Origin: Pseudaeromonas sharmana
Lineage (GTDB): Bacteria > Pseudomonadota > Gammaproteobacteria > Enterobacterales > Aeromonadaceae
Direction of reading: 5' to 3'
NCBI RefSeq assembly: GCF_042649925.1
Contig: NZ_JBHSAF010000015.1
Coordinates: forward strand, 399,860 to 463,859
Length of the DNA: 64,000 bases
The translations under genes were made by a program, and so were the position numbers. Shown here in pieces: positions 25,874-34,260 of this stretch (its first letter is position 1; every line of letters begins with the position of its first letter). A model generated the notes under the pieces. That model did not search any database. It saw only the letters and a program-made list of their open reading frames with translations, and was not told the origin of the DNA.

Positions 25874-26977
25874 TTACGCCTCCCCCTTGCGAGCCAGCAA
25901 CAGATAAAGTGCCTCGATGCGTGGACGGAACATATGTTCCAATGCGCCGGAGAACAGGATGACCAGGCCTTGCAGGACCACGACGATGTTGCGGTCGACA
26001 CCGAACTCGAAGCTCAACTCTGCGCCCCCCTGGTAGAGGAAGCCGAACAGCAGACTGGCCAGGATCACGCCGATCGGATGGTTACGCCCCATCAGCGCCA
26101 CGGCAATGCCGGTAAAGCCAAAGCCTTCGACGAAGTTCAACTTGATCTGGTGCAGCTCACCCTGCAGCACGTTCAAGGCAAAAAAGCCTGCCAGCATGCC
26201 GGAAATGAGCATCGCCACCATGACGACGCGGGAGTAGCGAATACCGGCATAGGCCGATGCGCTGTGATTGGCGCCAACGGAGCGCAACTCATAGCCCCAG
26301 CGGGTACGCCAGATAAACAGCCAGACCAGCAGGGCACAGATCAAGGCCCAGAAGAAGCTGAGATTCAGCGGGCTGGGCGACAGCTCGAGGCCAAGCGGAG
26401 CCAGCAGATCAGCCATCTTCGGCAGCCAGGCGGCTTCGGCAAAGACGCGGCTCTCCGGTGCCATGGTGCCGGCCGGCTTGAAGACATCCACCAACAGGTA
26501 AGCCATCAGTGCCGAGGCGATGAAGTTGAACATGATGGTCGTGATGACGATGTGGCTGCCGCGCTTGGCCTGCAGCCAGGCGGGGATGAAGGCCCAGGCG
26601 GCACCGAACACACCACCGACCACAATCGCCAGCGGTAGCAACAAGGCGAACGGCAGGGTGTCACCGAGCAGCAGACAGACCAGCCCCACGCCGAGGCCAC
26701 CGATATAGGCCTGGCCTTCGCCACCGATGTTGAACAGACCGGCATGAAAAGCAATCGCCACAGCCAGACCGGTGAAGATAAAACCGGTGGCGTAGTAGAG
26801 GGTAAAGCCGATGCCTTCGCTATTGCTAAAGGCGCCTTCCCACATGATCTTGGCGGCTTCCAGCGGACTGATGTCGAGGTAGTAGAACAGGATGGCCGAT
26901 ACGGCAAAGGCCATCAGGATGTTGACGGCGGGCAATACGCCGACCGTGATCCACGCCGGGATACGTGTTTGACTCAT
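25874..26977 (-). CDS. ABC transporter permease, nucleoside/BMP type (first)
   Basis: 367 residues with multiple transmembrane helices. Family features include NIGGEGQAYIGGLG near residue 88 and the coupling-helix region RWGYELRSVGANHSASAYAGI. It pairs with the 321-residue permease to form the transmembrane pore. Its ATG overlaps the stop of the ATPase gene by 4 bases, so translation is coupled. The start context GTGTTTGACTCATGG is read on the complementary strand; no better start is visible. Confidence 0.9.
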   Translation of the reverse strand: MSQTRIPAWITVGVLPAVNILMAFAVSAILFYYLDISPLEAAKIMWEGAFSNSEGIGFTLYYATGFIFTGLAVAIAFHAGLFNIGGEGQAYIGGLGVGLVCLLLGDTLPFALLLPLAIVVGGVFGAAWAFIPAWLQAKRGSHIVITTIMFNFIASALMAYLLVDVFKPAGTMAPESRVFAEAAWLPKMADLLAPLGLELSPSPLNLSFFWALICALLVWLFIWRTRWGYELRSVGANHSASAYAGIRYSRVVMVAMLISGMLAGFFALNVLQGELHQIKLNFVEGFGFTGIAVALMGRNHPIGVILASLLFGFLYQGGAELSFEFGVDRNIVVVLQGLVILFSGALEHMFRPRIEALYLLLARKGEA

Positions 26978-28542
26978 GGAGTGGTCTCCGCTGCGGTGGT
27001 CGGTTGCAGGTGCTCCGGCACTATGTTGGCCATCATCAGCCCCAGGGTGCGTTCATCGGCTTCAGCCGCCGACACTTCCCCCACGATGGCGCCATCGGCC
27101 ATGACGAGGATGCGGTCGGCGAGGGAGAGGATCTCATCCAGCTCGACGGAGACCAGCAACACCGCCTTGCCCTTGTCGCGCATGGCAATGACTTGCTGGT
27201 GGATGTACTCGATGGCACCGATATCGACGCCGCGTGTCGGCTGGCCGATCAGCAGCACATCCGGGTCCTGCTCCACTTCGCGAGCGATCACCAACTTCTG
27301 CTGGTTGCCACCGGAAAAGTTCGCTGTCTTCAGCGTTGGAATCGGCGGCCGCACATCCCACTTGGTCATCTTGTCCTGGCATTCCGCCAGGATGGTGGCC
27401 TTGTCCTGCAGCAGGCCGCGGTTATACAGGGCACGGTCGTGATAGCCGAGGATATAGGCTTCTTGAGCCTCAAAACGGTTGATCAGACCCATCTTGTGAC
27501 GGTCTTCAGGGACATGGCCCAAACCGTAGTGACGCACCTTGCGCGGATCGGCTGGTGAGTCAGCGCTTACGAGGTGGCTACCGATGGTAAATTCGCCCGA
27601 AGTCGGTTGCAAAATCCCGCCCAGCAGACTCAACAATTCGGATTGTCCATTGCCGGAGACGCCGGCGATGCCGACAACTTCACCTGCATGCACGGCAAAG
27701 CTGGCCGCCTTGACTCGCGTCACACCGGCGGCATCCACATAGGTTAACTGCCTGGTTTGCAGCAGTGCCGGTCCCGGCTGTGCCGCTTGCTTGTCGACCT
27801 TGAGCCGGACCTTGCGACCGACCATCAGCTCGGCCAGCTCTTCCTTGTTGGTGTCAGCCGTCGCAACGTGGGCGACCATCTCACCGCGGCGCATGATCGA
27901 GACCTGGTCAGTGATGGCGAGGATCTCGCGCAACTTATGGGTGATCAGGATGACAGTGGTGCCCTGATCGCGCAGCTTGCGCAGAATCTCGAACAGATGG
28001 TCGGCTTCCTGCGGGGTCAGCACGCCGGTCGGTTCGTCGAGAATCAGGATCTTGGCCTGGCGGTAGAGTGCCTTGAGGATTTCAACGCGCTGCTGCAAGC
28101 CAACAGGCAGGTTTTCGATACGCTCATGCAGCGGTACCTCCAGCCCGTAGCGGCTGGCCAGCTCCTTGAGCATTTTTTCTGCTGACGCCATGCTCCTGCC
28201 CAGGTGCCAACCACCTTCGGCACCGAGAATGACGTTCTCGAGCACGGTAAAGTTATTCACCAGCATGAAGTGCTGGTGGACCATGCCGATGCCCGCGGTG
28301 ATGGCGTCTTGAGAGCCATGGGGGCGAAACGGTTGGCCATCAATCAGCATCTGGCCGCTGTCGGCATGGTAAAAACCATAGATGATGCTCATCAGGGTCG
28401 ACTTGCCGGCACCATTTTCGCCGACGATGCCGTGAATACTGCCTTTGCGAACTTGCAGGTCGATATGACGGTTGGCATGGACTTCTCCGAACCGTTTATC
28501 GATGCCGCTAAGTTCAATGGCAAAGTGTGCTGTTTGTTCCAC
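26974..28542 (-). CDS. ABC transporter ATPase, double-domain, nucleoside/BMP type
   Basis: 522 residues holding two fused ABC domains. Domain 1: Walker A GENGAGKST at 41-49, a signature region LPVGLQQRVEILKAL and Walker B ILILDEPT. Domain 2: degenerate Walker A GVSGNGQSELL, signature FSGGNQQKLVIAREV and Walker B VLLIGQPTRG. Such double ATPases (YufO, NupA, RbsA-like) power BMP-family nucleoside importers or sugar importers; the BMP binding protein next door points to the first. Separated from the binding-protein gene by a hairpin that probably lowers expression of the membrane components. Confidence 0.93.
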   Translation of the reverse strand: MEQTAHFAIELSGIDKRFGEVHANRHIDLQVRKGSIHGIVGENGAGKSTLMSIIYGFYHADSGQMLIDGQPFRPHGSQDAITAGIGMVHQHFMLVNNFTVLENVILGAEGGWHLGRSMASAEKMLKELASRYGLEVPLHERIENLPVGLQQRVEILKALYRQAKILILDEPTGVLTPQEADHLFEILRKLRDQGTTVILITHKLREILAITDQVSIMRRGEMVAHVATADTNKEELAELMVGRKVRLKVDKQAAQPGPALLQTRQLTYVDAAGVTRVKAASFAVHAGEVVGIAGVSGNGQSELLSLLGGILQPTSGEFTIGSHLVSADSPADPRKVRHYGLGHVPEDRHKMGLINRFEAQEAYILGYHDRALYNRGLLQDKATILAECQDKMTKWDVRPPIPTLKTANFSGGNQQKLVIAREVEQDPDVLLIGQPTRGVDIGAIEYIHQQVIAMRDKGKAVLLVSVELDEILSLADRILVMADGAIVGEVSAAEADERTLGLMMANIVPEHLQPTTAAETTP

Positions 28543-28590
28543 GATAGGGGGTTCCCGAATAGTGCTGCGATGACCTGAGGATAGGCAATA

Positions 28591-28616
28591 AAAGACCGGC
28601 CTCCATGGGCCGGCCT
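28591..28616 (-). terminator. Attenuating hairpin between binding-protein and ATPase genes
   Basis: On the minus strand: a 9-bp GC-rich stem AGGCCGGCC / GGCCGGTCT (one mismatch or G-U pair) with loop CATGGA, followed by TTT. Positioned after the binding-protein gene, it fits partial termination giving excess binding protein. Confidence 0.75.
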
Positions 28617-28638
28617 CTCATGCGGAGCCCAGGACGAC

Positions 28639-29637
28639 TCAGTACTTGCAGCTGCTGTCAGCCATGTAGTCGTGTACCTTGATCTTGCCGGCGATGATGT
28701 CGGCCTTGATGGCATCGACCTTGGCCTTCATTTCCGGAGTGATCAGCTTCTCGTTGTCCTTATCCAGAGCCCAGTCAACGCCGTTTTCGGCCAGGCCCAG
28801 GACCTTGACGCCGGGCTTCCAGGTACCTTTGACTGCGTCATCCCAGGTTGTGTAGGCGGCCAGACCCACGCTCTTGACCATGGAGGTCAGCATGGTGCCT
28901 GGTTGCAGGTGGTTCTGGTTCGAGTCGACACCGATTGCCAGCTTGCCTGCATCCTTGGCGGCCTGATAGACGCCGATACCGGTACCGCCGGCCGCGGCAT
29001 AGACGACGTCCGCGCCCTTGGCAAATTGCGACTTGGCCAGCTCACCGCCCTTGGCCGGGTCAGCAAACGCTGCCGGGGTAGAACCGGTCATGTTCTGGAA
29101 AACGTCGATCTTCGGATTGACATACTTGGCGCCTTGCTCATAACCGCATTCAAACTTGCGGATCAGCGGGATATCCATGCCACCGACAAAACCGACCTTG
29201 CCGGTCTTGGACGCCATCGCGGCCAGGGCTCCGACCAGGAACGAACCTTCATGTTCCTTGAACACCACCGACTGGACGTTCGGCTTGTCGACGACCATAT
29301 CGATGATGGTGAACTGGGTCTTCGGGAATTCGGCCGCTACCTTTTCGACGGCGGAAGCGAAGTTGAAGCCGACCGCGACGATAGGACCGTAACCACGGCT
29401 GGCCAGACGGCGCAGACCCTGTTCACGCTGGGCTTCGTTTTGCGGTTCGAATTCCTTGACGGTGATGCCCTTGTCTTTCTTGTAAACCTCAACCCCGTTG
29501 CGGAATACCGCTTCGTTGAAGGATTTATCGAACTTGCCTGCAGAGTCGTAGACGACGGCAGGTTCTGAGGCGGCGTGTGCCGACAGGGCTGACAGCGTCA
29601 GGGCAGTCAGGGTGGCGAGCTTGAATGTCTTGATCAC
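28639..29637 (-). CDS. BMP/PnrA-family periplasmic substrate-binding protein
   Basis: 332 residues from GTG 29637 (AAGGA 9 bases upstream). Signal peptide MIKTFKLATLTALTLSALSA is followed by HA and cleavage at AHA/A; there is no lipobox, so the protein is soluble and periplasmic. BMP family features: AVVYDSAGKFDKSFNEAVF at the N-terminus, VGGMDIPLIRKFECGYEQGA, AAGGTGIGVYQAAKD and GVDSNQNHLQPG. Family members bind purine nucleosides or related ligands. First gene of a leftward operon with two permeases and an ATPase. The promoter region carries a PurR-like box. Confidence 0.92.
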   Translation of the reverse strand: MIKTFKLATLTALTLSALSAHAASEPAVVYDSAGKFDKSFNEAVFRNGVEVYKKDKGITVKEFEPQNEAQREQGLRRLASRGYGPIVAVGFNFASAVEKVAAEFPKTQFTIIDMVVDKPNVQSVVFKEHEGSFLVGALAAMASKTGKVGFVGGMDIPLIRKFECGYEQGAKYVNPKIDVFQNMTGSTPAAFADPAKGGELAKSQFAKGADVVYAAAGGTGIGVYQAAKDAGKLAIGVDSNQNHLQPGTMLTSMVKSVGLAAYTTWDDAVKGTWKPGVKVLGLAENGVDWALDKDNEKLITPEMKAKVDAIKADIIAGKIKVHDYMADSSCKY

Positions 29638-29700
29638 GATCGTGTGTCCTTGTTTTTGTATGATTCCGCGTCGTAGCAAAGGATGGCCTTGCCTGCGACC

Positions 29701-29728
29701 ACTCTATGTTAGCAGCAATCCCGGTCAA
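29701..29728 (-). promoter_or_regulatory. Probable promoter of the BMP transporter operon
   Basis: On the minus strand: TTGACC (29728-29723), 16-base spacer, TAGAGT (29706-29701), about 64 bases before the GTG start. Confidence 0.5.
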
Positions 29729-29740
29729 GTTTGATGCTTA

Positions 29741-29756
29741 AGAAAACCGATTGCGC
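29741..29756 (-). promoter_or_regulatory. PurR-like box upstream of the BMP transporter operon
   Basis: Minus strand GCGCAATCGGTTTTCT. Against the PurR consensus ANGCAANCGNTTNCNT it matches the central GCAA, CG and TT and the last T, with mismatches at the first base and at the C. It sits 12 bases upstream of the -35. A second site resembling it precedes purL. Confidence 0.4.
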
Positions 29757-30016
29757 TAATAGTTTACAAATTGATCAGTACTGACGGGAAGCGGCCAGCG
29801 CGTAATCACGCAAAAAATATGCCAGTTGAGACAGAAACCGATACTTGAATGAAGCTGGTGCTGGTTAAACCGCAAGACAATCGAATTAAAAAAGCCGCAG
29901 CACGCCACACAGATGCCTTGCGCCGGATACCGTACATGGTACCATTTCGGCAGTTAGCTCCATTGAGAGCTGAGCTTTTGCTTAATTGCAATAAAATCAA
30001 TAAATTAGTGGTATTT

Positions 30017-30056
30017 AGTGCAATCTGGTAGCGGTAAGCCAGGGGCGGTAGCCATG
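30017..30056 (+). promoter_or_regulatory. JUMPStart element with ops (RfaH recruitment site)
   Basis: The run CTGGTAGCGGTAAGCCAGG followed by GGCGGTAGCCATG closely matches the 39-bp JUMPStart consensus found upstream of O-antigen and capsule operons. The ops core GGCGGTAG is at 30044-30051. In E. coli, RNA polymerase pauses at ops and recruits RfaH, which suppresses termination over long operons. It lies about 310 bases before the exporter gene in the sense orientation. The 680-base gap 29680-30359 otherwise holds the transporter promoter and nothing else I can support. Confidence 0.93.
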
Positions 30057-30359
30057 ATCTTTTTTGCGTAATTGGCTGTTTTTTGCTCGGTGGCGCGGTG
30101 TTTCAGGCGGTGATCACATTTTGCCGGCGCTGGGGCTTGCAGGTGTGGTACAGGGGTAAAGGTCAGGGTGGCAGGATTGGCCATCAGGGTTTGTGCCTCG
30201 GTCACCAGTATCCGTTTTGTCTGGCCGTAGGGCTTGGCGTTGAAATAAACCATCTCGGCTGGCAGAGGGATATTCGCTACGAGAACCACTCAGCTTGCTC
30301 TATTGTTCATGCACCATTTCTTTTCTAACTGCTAATAACATCACAGGATAAACCGAACA

Positions 30360-33221
30360 ATGAAACCTGCAGTGATGCGTCCGCTGTTGCTCGGCATGAT
30401 GCTGAGCCTTGTCTCGTACTCGAGCACGGCCGAAATTCCGGCCAATGTCATGGCTCAATTCAACCAGTTGTCACCTGCGCAACAAGAGGCGATTGCAGCG
30501 CAGTATGGGGTGAGTTTGGACCAGATGCGCAGTCAGGGACAATCTGGCAGCCAGGAGCAAACTATGGCTCCAACGTTGTCACCGCGAACGGTCGATACTA
30601 GCAACACCAGCCAACGTCCTGTGCTGGTGCCTGACTCATCGTACTCAGGGCAGACGTTGCAGCCGTTCGGTTATAACATCTTTGCCGGTCAGCCCACCTC
30701 CCAGACGCCGTTGGCTGATATTCCGGTACCGGATGACTATGTCGTCGGGCCGGGCGATGAACTGCGCATCCAGATGTATGGCAAGGAGAACGCCAGTTAC
30801 CGTCTCAAGGTCACCCGCGATGGCAGTGTCGAGTTCCCCAAACTGGGGCCGATCAATGTCGCTGGCCAGTCCTTCGAACAAGTCCGGGCCATGCTCGAGC
30901 AGCGCATTGCCGAACAATTCATCGGTGTTGAATCGGCTATCAGCATGGGTACCCTGCGTACCATTCAAGTGTTTGTCATGGGGGATGCCTATCGCCCGGG
31001 CGCCTATAACGTCAATGCACTGACGACGGTGACGCAGGCGCTGCAGATTGCCGGTGGCATCGATACCGTGGGTTCGCTGCGCAAGGTGCAGGTCAAGCGC
31101 GGTGGTGAGGTCATCCAGAACGTCGATCTCTACAAGATGCTGATCTGGGGCAACACGGAACAGGACATTCGCCTGCGTGCCGGCGATACCATTTTCATTC
31201 CGGCCAAGGGCACAGAAGTGACCATCGATGGCCTGGTGAAACGCCCCGGTATCTATGAGCTCTCCGGTCCGGCTGGGCTTGGCAACGTGCTGGAAGTTGC
31301 GGGCGGGTTGAAAGCCGAGGCGCTGCGCGAGGTGACCGTTACCCGTCGCGGCCAGAATGGCATGCAGGTCTTCACGCTGAACATGGCGAACGGTCGCGAT
31401 AGCGGTTTTACCGTGCGCGACGGTGACGAGATCGTCGCCAAACCGACCACGACGGAATTCGACAAGGCCATCGCCATCAAAGGCGCTGCCGTGCGCGAAG
31501 GGGTGTACACCTGGCAGCCCGGTATTCGTGTCAGCCAGTTGATCAAGGATGCACGCCGCGACCTGAAGAGCACCGCCGATCTGGACTATGCACTGGTCGT
31601 ACGCGAGGTGAACGCGAACCACGATATCGAGGTACTGCAGTTCAATCTGGGGCGCGCCATTCAGTTCCCCGGTGAGCTGGATGACCTGTTGTTGCAACCA
31701 CGCGATCAGCTGCTGATTTTTGATCAACAGGTCAGCTCTACATTTGATCCCCAATTTAACTCCAGAAGCCCGGGATTCGCTAATCAGGCAGGCAATGGTA
31801 ACTCGGCTGTGAATGGTAACTCGGCTGTGTTAGTTGCCAATAATGGTGCAACTAACGGTATGACTGCCGGTGCCGGTATGTTGGCGGGTGCCGCTGCAGG
31901 TCAATCCTTAGCGGGGGGCCACGTTGCCAGCAATGCACAGATGATGGCGATGCCCGTTGGTCAGCAACAGACGCAGAGCAATAATGAGGCCTTGGCTCAA
32001 CAAGCGACACGGGTCCAACAGCAGCAAAATAGCCAAGTAATGGATCTGAGTACCGGCGCACTGGTCAGTCGTCGAGAACTGGATGAGCGCAACCAGACGA
32101 TGGATCTGGGGGATGTTTCTCAGGGGGCGGCTGGTGATGCATTGGTCAGTCAAAGTCGTCAAAAATTGCTGGCTCCCATCATTGATAAGCTAAAGGCACA
32201 ATCCAGTACCGACCGCCCGGTGCAAATTGCCGAGATCCGTGGCGCTGTAAAGTTCCCTGGCGTCTATCCTCTGTCTCGAAACATGACGCAGGCTGATTTG
32301 CTGACCGCCGCCGGCGGGTTACGCGAAACGGCATTTTCTGCTGAGTTGTCGCGTGTCAATGAGGGGGCTCAGGGCAGTCTAGCCATTGATTACCAGCGTT
32401 TCACCCTTGAACAGCTGCGCAAGGCCGGTTCACCGCGTGTCCAATCCAAAGACAGCCTGAATATCCTCGCCAACCCGGATTGGCGTGGCCAGTTGACGGT
32501 ACAACTGTTTGGCGAGGTGAAATTCCCGGGCACCTATACGGTACGCCGTGGTGAGACCTTGGGCGAATTACTGAAGCGTGCCGGTGGCGTCACCGAGTAT
32601 GGCTACGCCAACGGCGGGATTTTTGCCCGCGAATCGCTGCGCCGTCAGGAAGCCGACCGCATGGTGTATATCAAGGAGCAGTTGCAACAAGAGATTGCCA
32701 CCATGTCGCTGCGCCGGCAGACCGGCACCCTGGGCGTGCGCTCTGCGACCCCGGCGGAGGCCTCTGCACTGGTGACCAAGCTGGACAACACCCAGGCCAT
32801 TGGCCGGATGAGCATCGATCTGCCGGCGATCCTGCAAGGTGACAAGCGAGCCGATGTCATGCTGGAAAATGGTGACAAGCTGTATGTCCCGGCGTTCCAG
32901 AATGTCATCTCGGTGGCGGGCCAGGTGCAGATGCCGACCTCGCATGTGTTTGATCCGGCCCTGTCGGTACAGGATTACCTGAACCGCTCAGGAGGTACCA
33001 AGAAACAGGCCGATACAGACCGGATTTATGTCATCAAAGCCAATGGTTCCGTCATGCTGCAAGAGAGCGGTTGGTTTGCCGGTCGTGGTAGCAAGCTGGA
33101 ACCGGGTGATACCATCATAGCGCCAATCGATACCGATTATCTGGATAACCTGAGCGCCTGGTCGACGGCGACGCAGATGATGTACCAGTTGGGTGTCGCC
33201 TGGTCGGCGATCAAGGATTAA
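30360..33221 (+). CDS. Multi-SLBB outer-membrane polysaccharide export protein (OtnA/KpsD/Wza-like)
   Basis: 953 residues. Signal peptide with cleavage near STA/EIP (about residue 24) and no lipobox, unlike Wza. A short helical segment (MAQFNQLSPAQQEAIAAQYGVS) precedes the Poly_export domain (about 122-200, starting IPVPDDYVVGPGDELRI). Then come at least five SLBB-like beta-grasp repeats (VMGDAYRPGAY, IDGLVKRPGIYEL, then after the insert IRGAVKFPGVYPL, LFGEVKFPGTYTV, VAGQVQMPTSHVF). A Gln/Asn/Gly-rich insert (about 465-610) splits the repeats. Predicted channel for long polysaccharide through periplasm and outer membrane. The arrangement with a following Wzz resembles OtnA-OtnB of Vibrio cholerae O139. 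First gene after the ops element. Confidence 0.9.
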   Translation: MKPAVMRPLLLGMMLSLVSYSSTAEIPANVMAQFNQLSPAQQEAIAAQYGVSLDQMRSQGQSGSQEQTMAPTLSPRTVDTSNTSQRPVLVPDSSYSGQTLQPFGYNIFAGQPTSQTPLADIPVPDDYVVGPGDELRIQMYGKENASYRLKVTRDGSVEFPKLGPINVAGQSFEQVRAMLEQRIAEQFIGVESAISMGTLRTIQVFVMGDAYRPGAYNVNALTTVTQALQIAGGIDTVGSLRKVQVKRGGEVIQNVDLYKMLIWGNTEQDIRLRAGDTIFIPAKGTEVTIDGLVKRPGIYELSGPAGLGNVLEVAGGLKAEALREVTVTRRGQNGMQVFTLNMANGRDSGFTVRDGDEIVAKPTTTEFDKAIAIKGAAVREGVYTWQPGIRVSQLIKDARRDLKSTADLDYALVVREVNANHDIEVLQFNLGRAIQFPGELDDLLLQPRDQLLIFDQQVSSTFDPQFNSRSPGFANQAGNGNSAVNGNSAVLVANNGATNGMTAGAGMLAGAAAGQSLAGGHVASNAQMMAMPVGQQQTQSNNEALAQQATRVQQQQNSQVMDLSTGALVSRRELDERNQTMDLGDVSQGAAGDALVSQSRQKLLAPIIDKLKAQSSTDRPVQIAEIRGAVKFPGVYPLSRNMTQADLLTAAGGLRETAFSAELSRVNEGAQGSLAIDYQRFTLEQLRKAGSPRVQSKDSLNILANPDWRGQLTVQLFGEVKFPGTYTVRRGETLGELLKRAGGVTEYGYANGGIFARESLRRQEADRMVYIKEQLQQEIATMSLRRQTGTLGVRSATPAEASALVTKLDNTQAIGRMSIDLPAILQGDKRADVMLENGDKLYVPAFQNVISVAGQVQMPTSHVFDPALSVQDYLNRSGGTKKQADTDRIYVIKANGSVMLQESGWFAGRGSKLEPGDTIIAPIDTDYLDNLSAWSTATQMMYQLGVAWSAIKD

Positions 33222-33282
33222 TGCGGCAAGGGAGGGGCTGCCTCCCTTGCTCTTACAAGCTGGTGATGGGCCTGATAACAAC

Positions 33283-34260
33283 ATGACAGAGAAAAACCTA
33301 GTAACACCGTTCCAGTCCGGGGCTTTAACCTTGGCGGCAACGCGCGATGACGAGATCGATCTGGCCGAGTTATTCCATGCGCTCTGGCGAGGACGCTGGT
33401 GGATTATCAGCAGTGGCGTGCTCTGTACGGTGCTTGCCGTGGCTATTGCACTGTGGCTGCCCAATGTCTATCACGCCGAAGCCAAACTTTCGCCCTCTGC
33501 AGAACAGCAAGGGGGCGGCTTAAGTGCGTTGGCTGGTCAGTTCGGCGGTCTGGCCAGCTTGGCTGGCATCAATCTGGGTGGCGGCGGAACCGACAAGGTC
33601 GGTTTGGCGATTGAAGTAGCCAAATCGCGCAAGTTTGTGACCACATTTATTCGCCAGCATCGGCTTGAGGTTCCGCTGATGGCAGTGACCAAGATGGATA
33701 AACAGAGTGGCGAGCTGGTGGTCGATCCCGAAATTTATGACACTGCACAAGGCAAATGGGTGCGCGAGGTCAAACCGCCAAAAACCGTCGCACCAAGTGA
33801 TTGGGAGCTCTACAAGGCGTTTATGGAACTGTTCAGTATCGAGCAGGACAAAAAGAGCGGCATGGTCACCGTTGGCGTGGACTATTTTTCGCCCGACGTA
33901 GCCAAGCAGTGGGTTGACTGGCTGGTGGCTGATCTGAATGCCACCATGAAGCAGCGCGATCAGGCCGATACTGAACGCAACATCGCCTATCTTAAAACTC
34001 AGCTTGAGAAAACGGCGGTGGCCGATATGCAGGCCGTGTTCTACAAGTTGATTGAGGAACAGACCAAGACATTGATGCTGGCCGAGGTCAACCCGGAGTA
34101 TGTCTTCAAGACACTGGATCCGGCCGTGGTCCCCGAGGAAAAAGCCAAGCCAAAGCGCGCTTTGATGGTGGTTTTAGGCGGTATTCTAGGCGGTATGTTG
34201 GGCATCATGCTGGTATTGGCCCGTCACGCCCTGCGACGGCAGAAAGAGCCAGTCTTGTAG
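33283..34260 (+). CDS. wzz: Wzz-type polysaccharide chain-length regulator
   Basis: 325 residues from ATG 33283; an upstream in-frame start overlaps the exporter gene. Two transmembrane helices (about 39-60 and 299-320) bracket a periplasmic coiled-coil-rich region. N-terminal IDLAELFHALWRGRWWI and the Pro-rich pre-TM2 stretch PAVVPEEKAKPKRAL mark the Wzz/PCP family. No C-terminal tyrosine-kinase domain follows, so it is a PCP-1-like or OtnB-like co-polymerase, not Wzc. The TAG stop at 34258-34260 is itself part of the first REP head of the tandem array. A Gly-rich stretch (GGLSALAGQFGGLASLAGIN) follows the N-terminal part. Confidence 0.9.
   Translation: MTEKNLVTPFQSGALTLAATRDDEIDLAELFHALWRGRWWIISSGVLCTVLAVAIALWLPNVYHAEAKLSPSAEQQGGGLSALAGQFGGLASLAGINLGGGGTDKVGLAIEVAKSRKFVTTFIRQHRLEVPLMAVTKMDKQSGELVVDPEIYDTAQGKWVREVKPPKTVAPSDWELYKAFMELFSIEQDKKSGMVTVGVDYFSPDVAKQWVDWLVADLNATMKQRDQADTERNIAYLKTQLEKTAVADMQAVFYKLIEEQTKTLMLAEVNPEYVFKTLDPAVVPEEKAKPKRALMVVLGGILGGMLGIMLVLARHALRRQKEPVL

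Noticed and set aside
25196..26638. 480-codon open frame on the plus strand
   Set aside because: Antisense to the two ABC permeases, low-complexity and Gln/His/Asp-rich composition as expected for a shadow frame.
30005..30289. 94-codon minus-strand frame in the gap upstream of the exporter
   Set aside because: No ribosome-binding site, no recognised family; it overlaps the JUMPStart element on the opposite strand.
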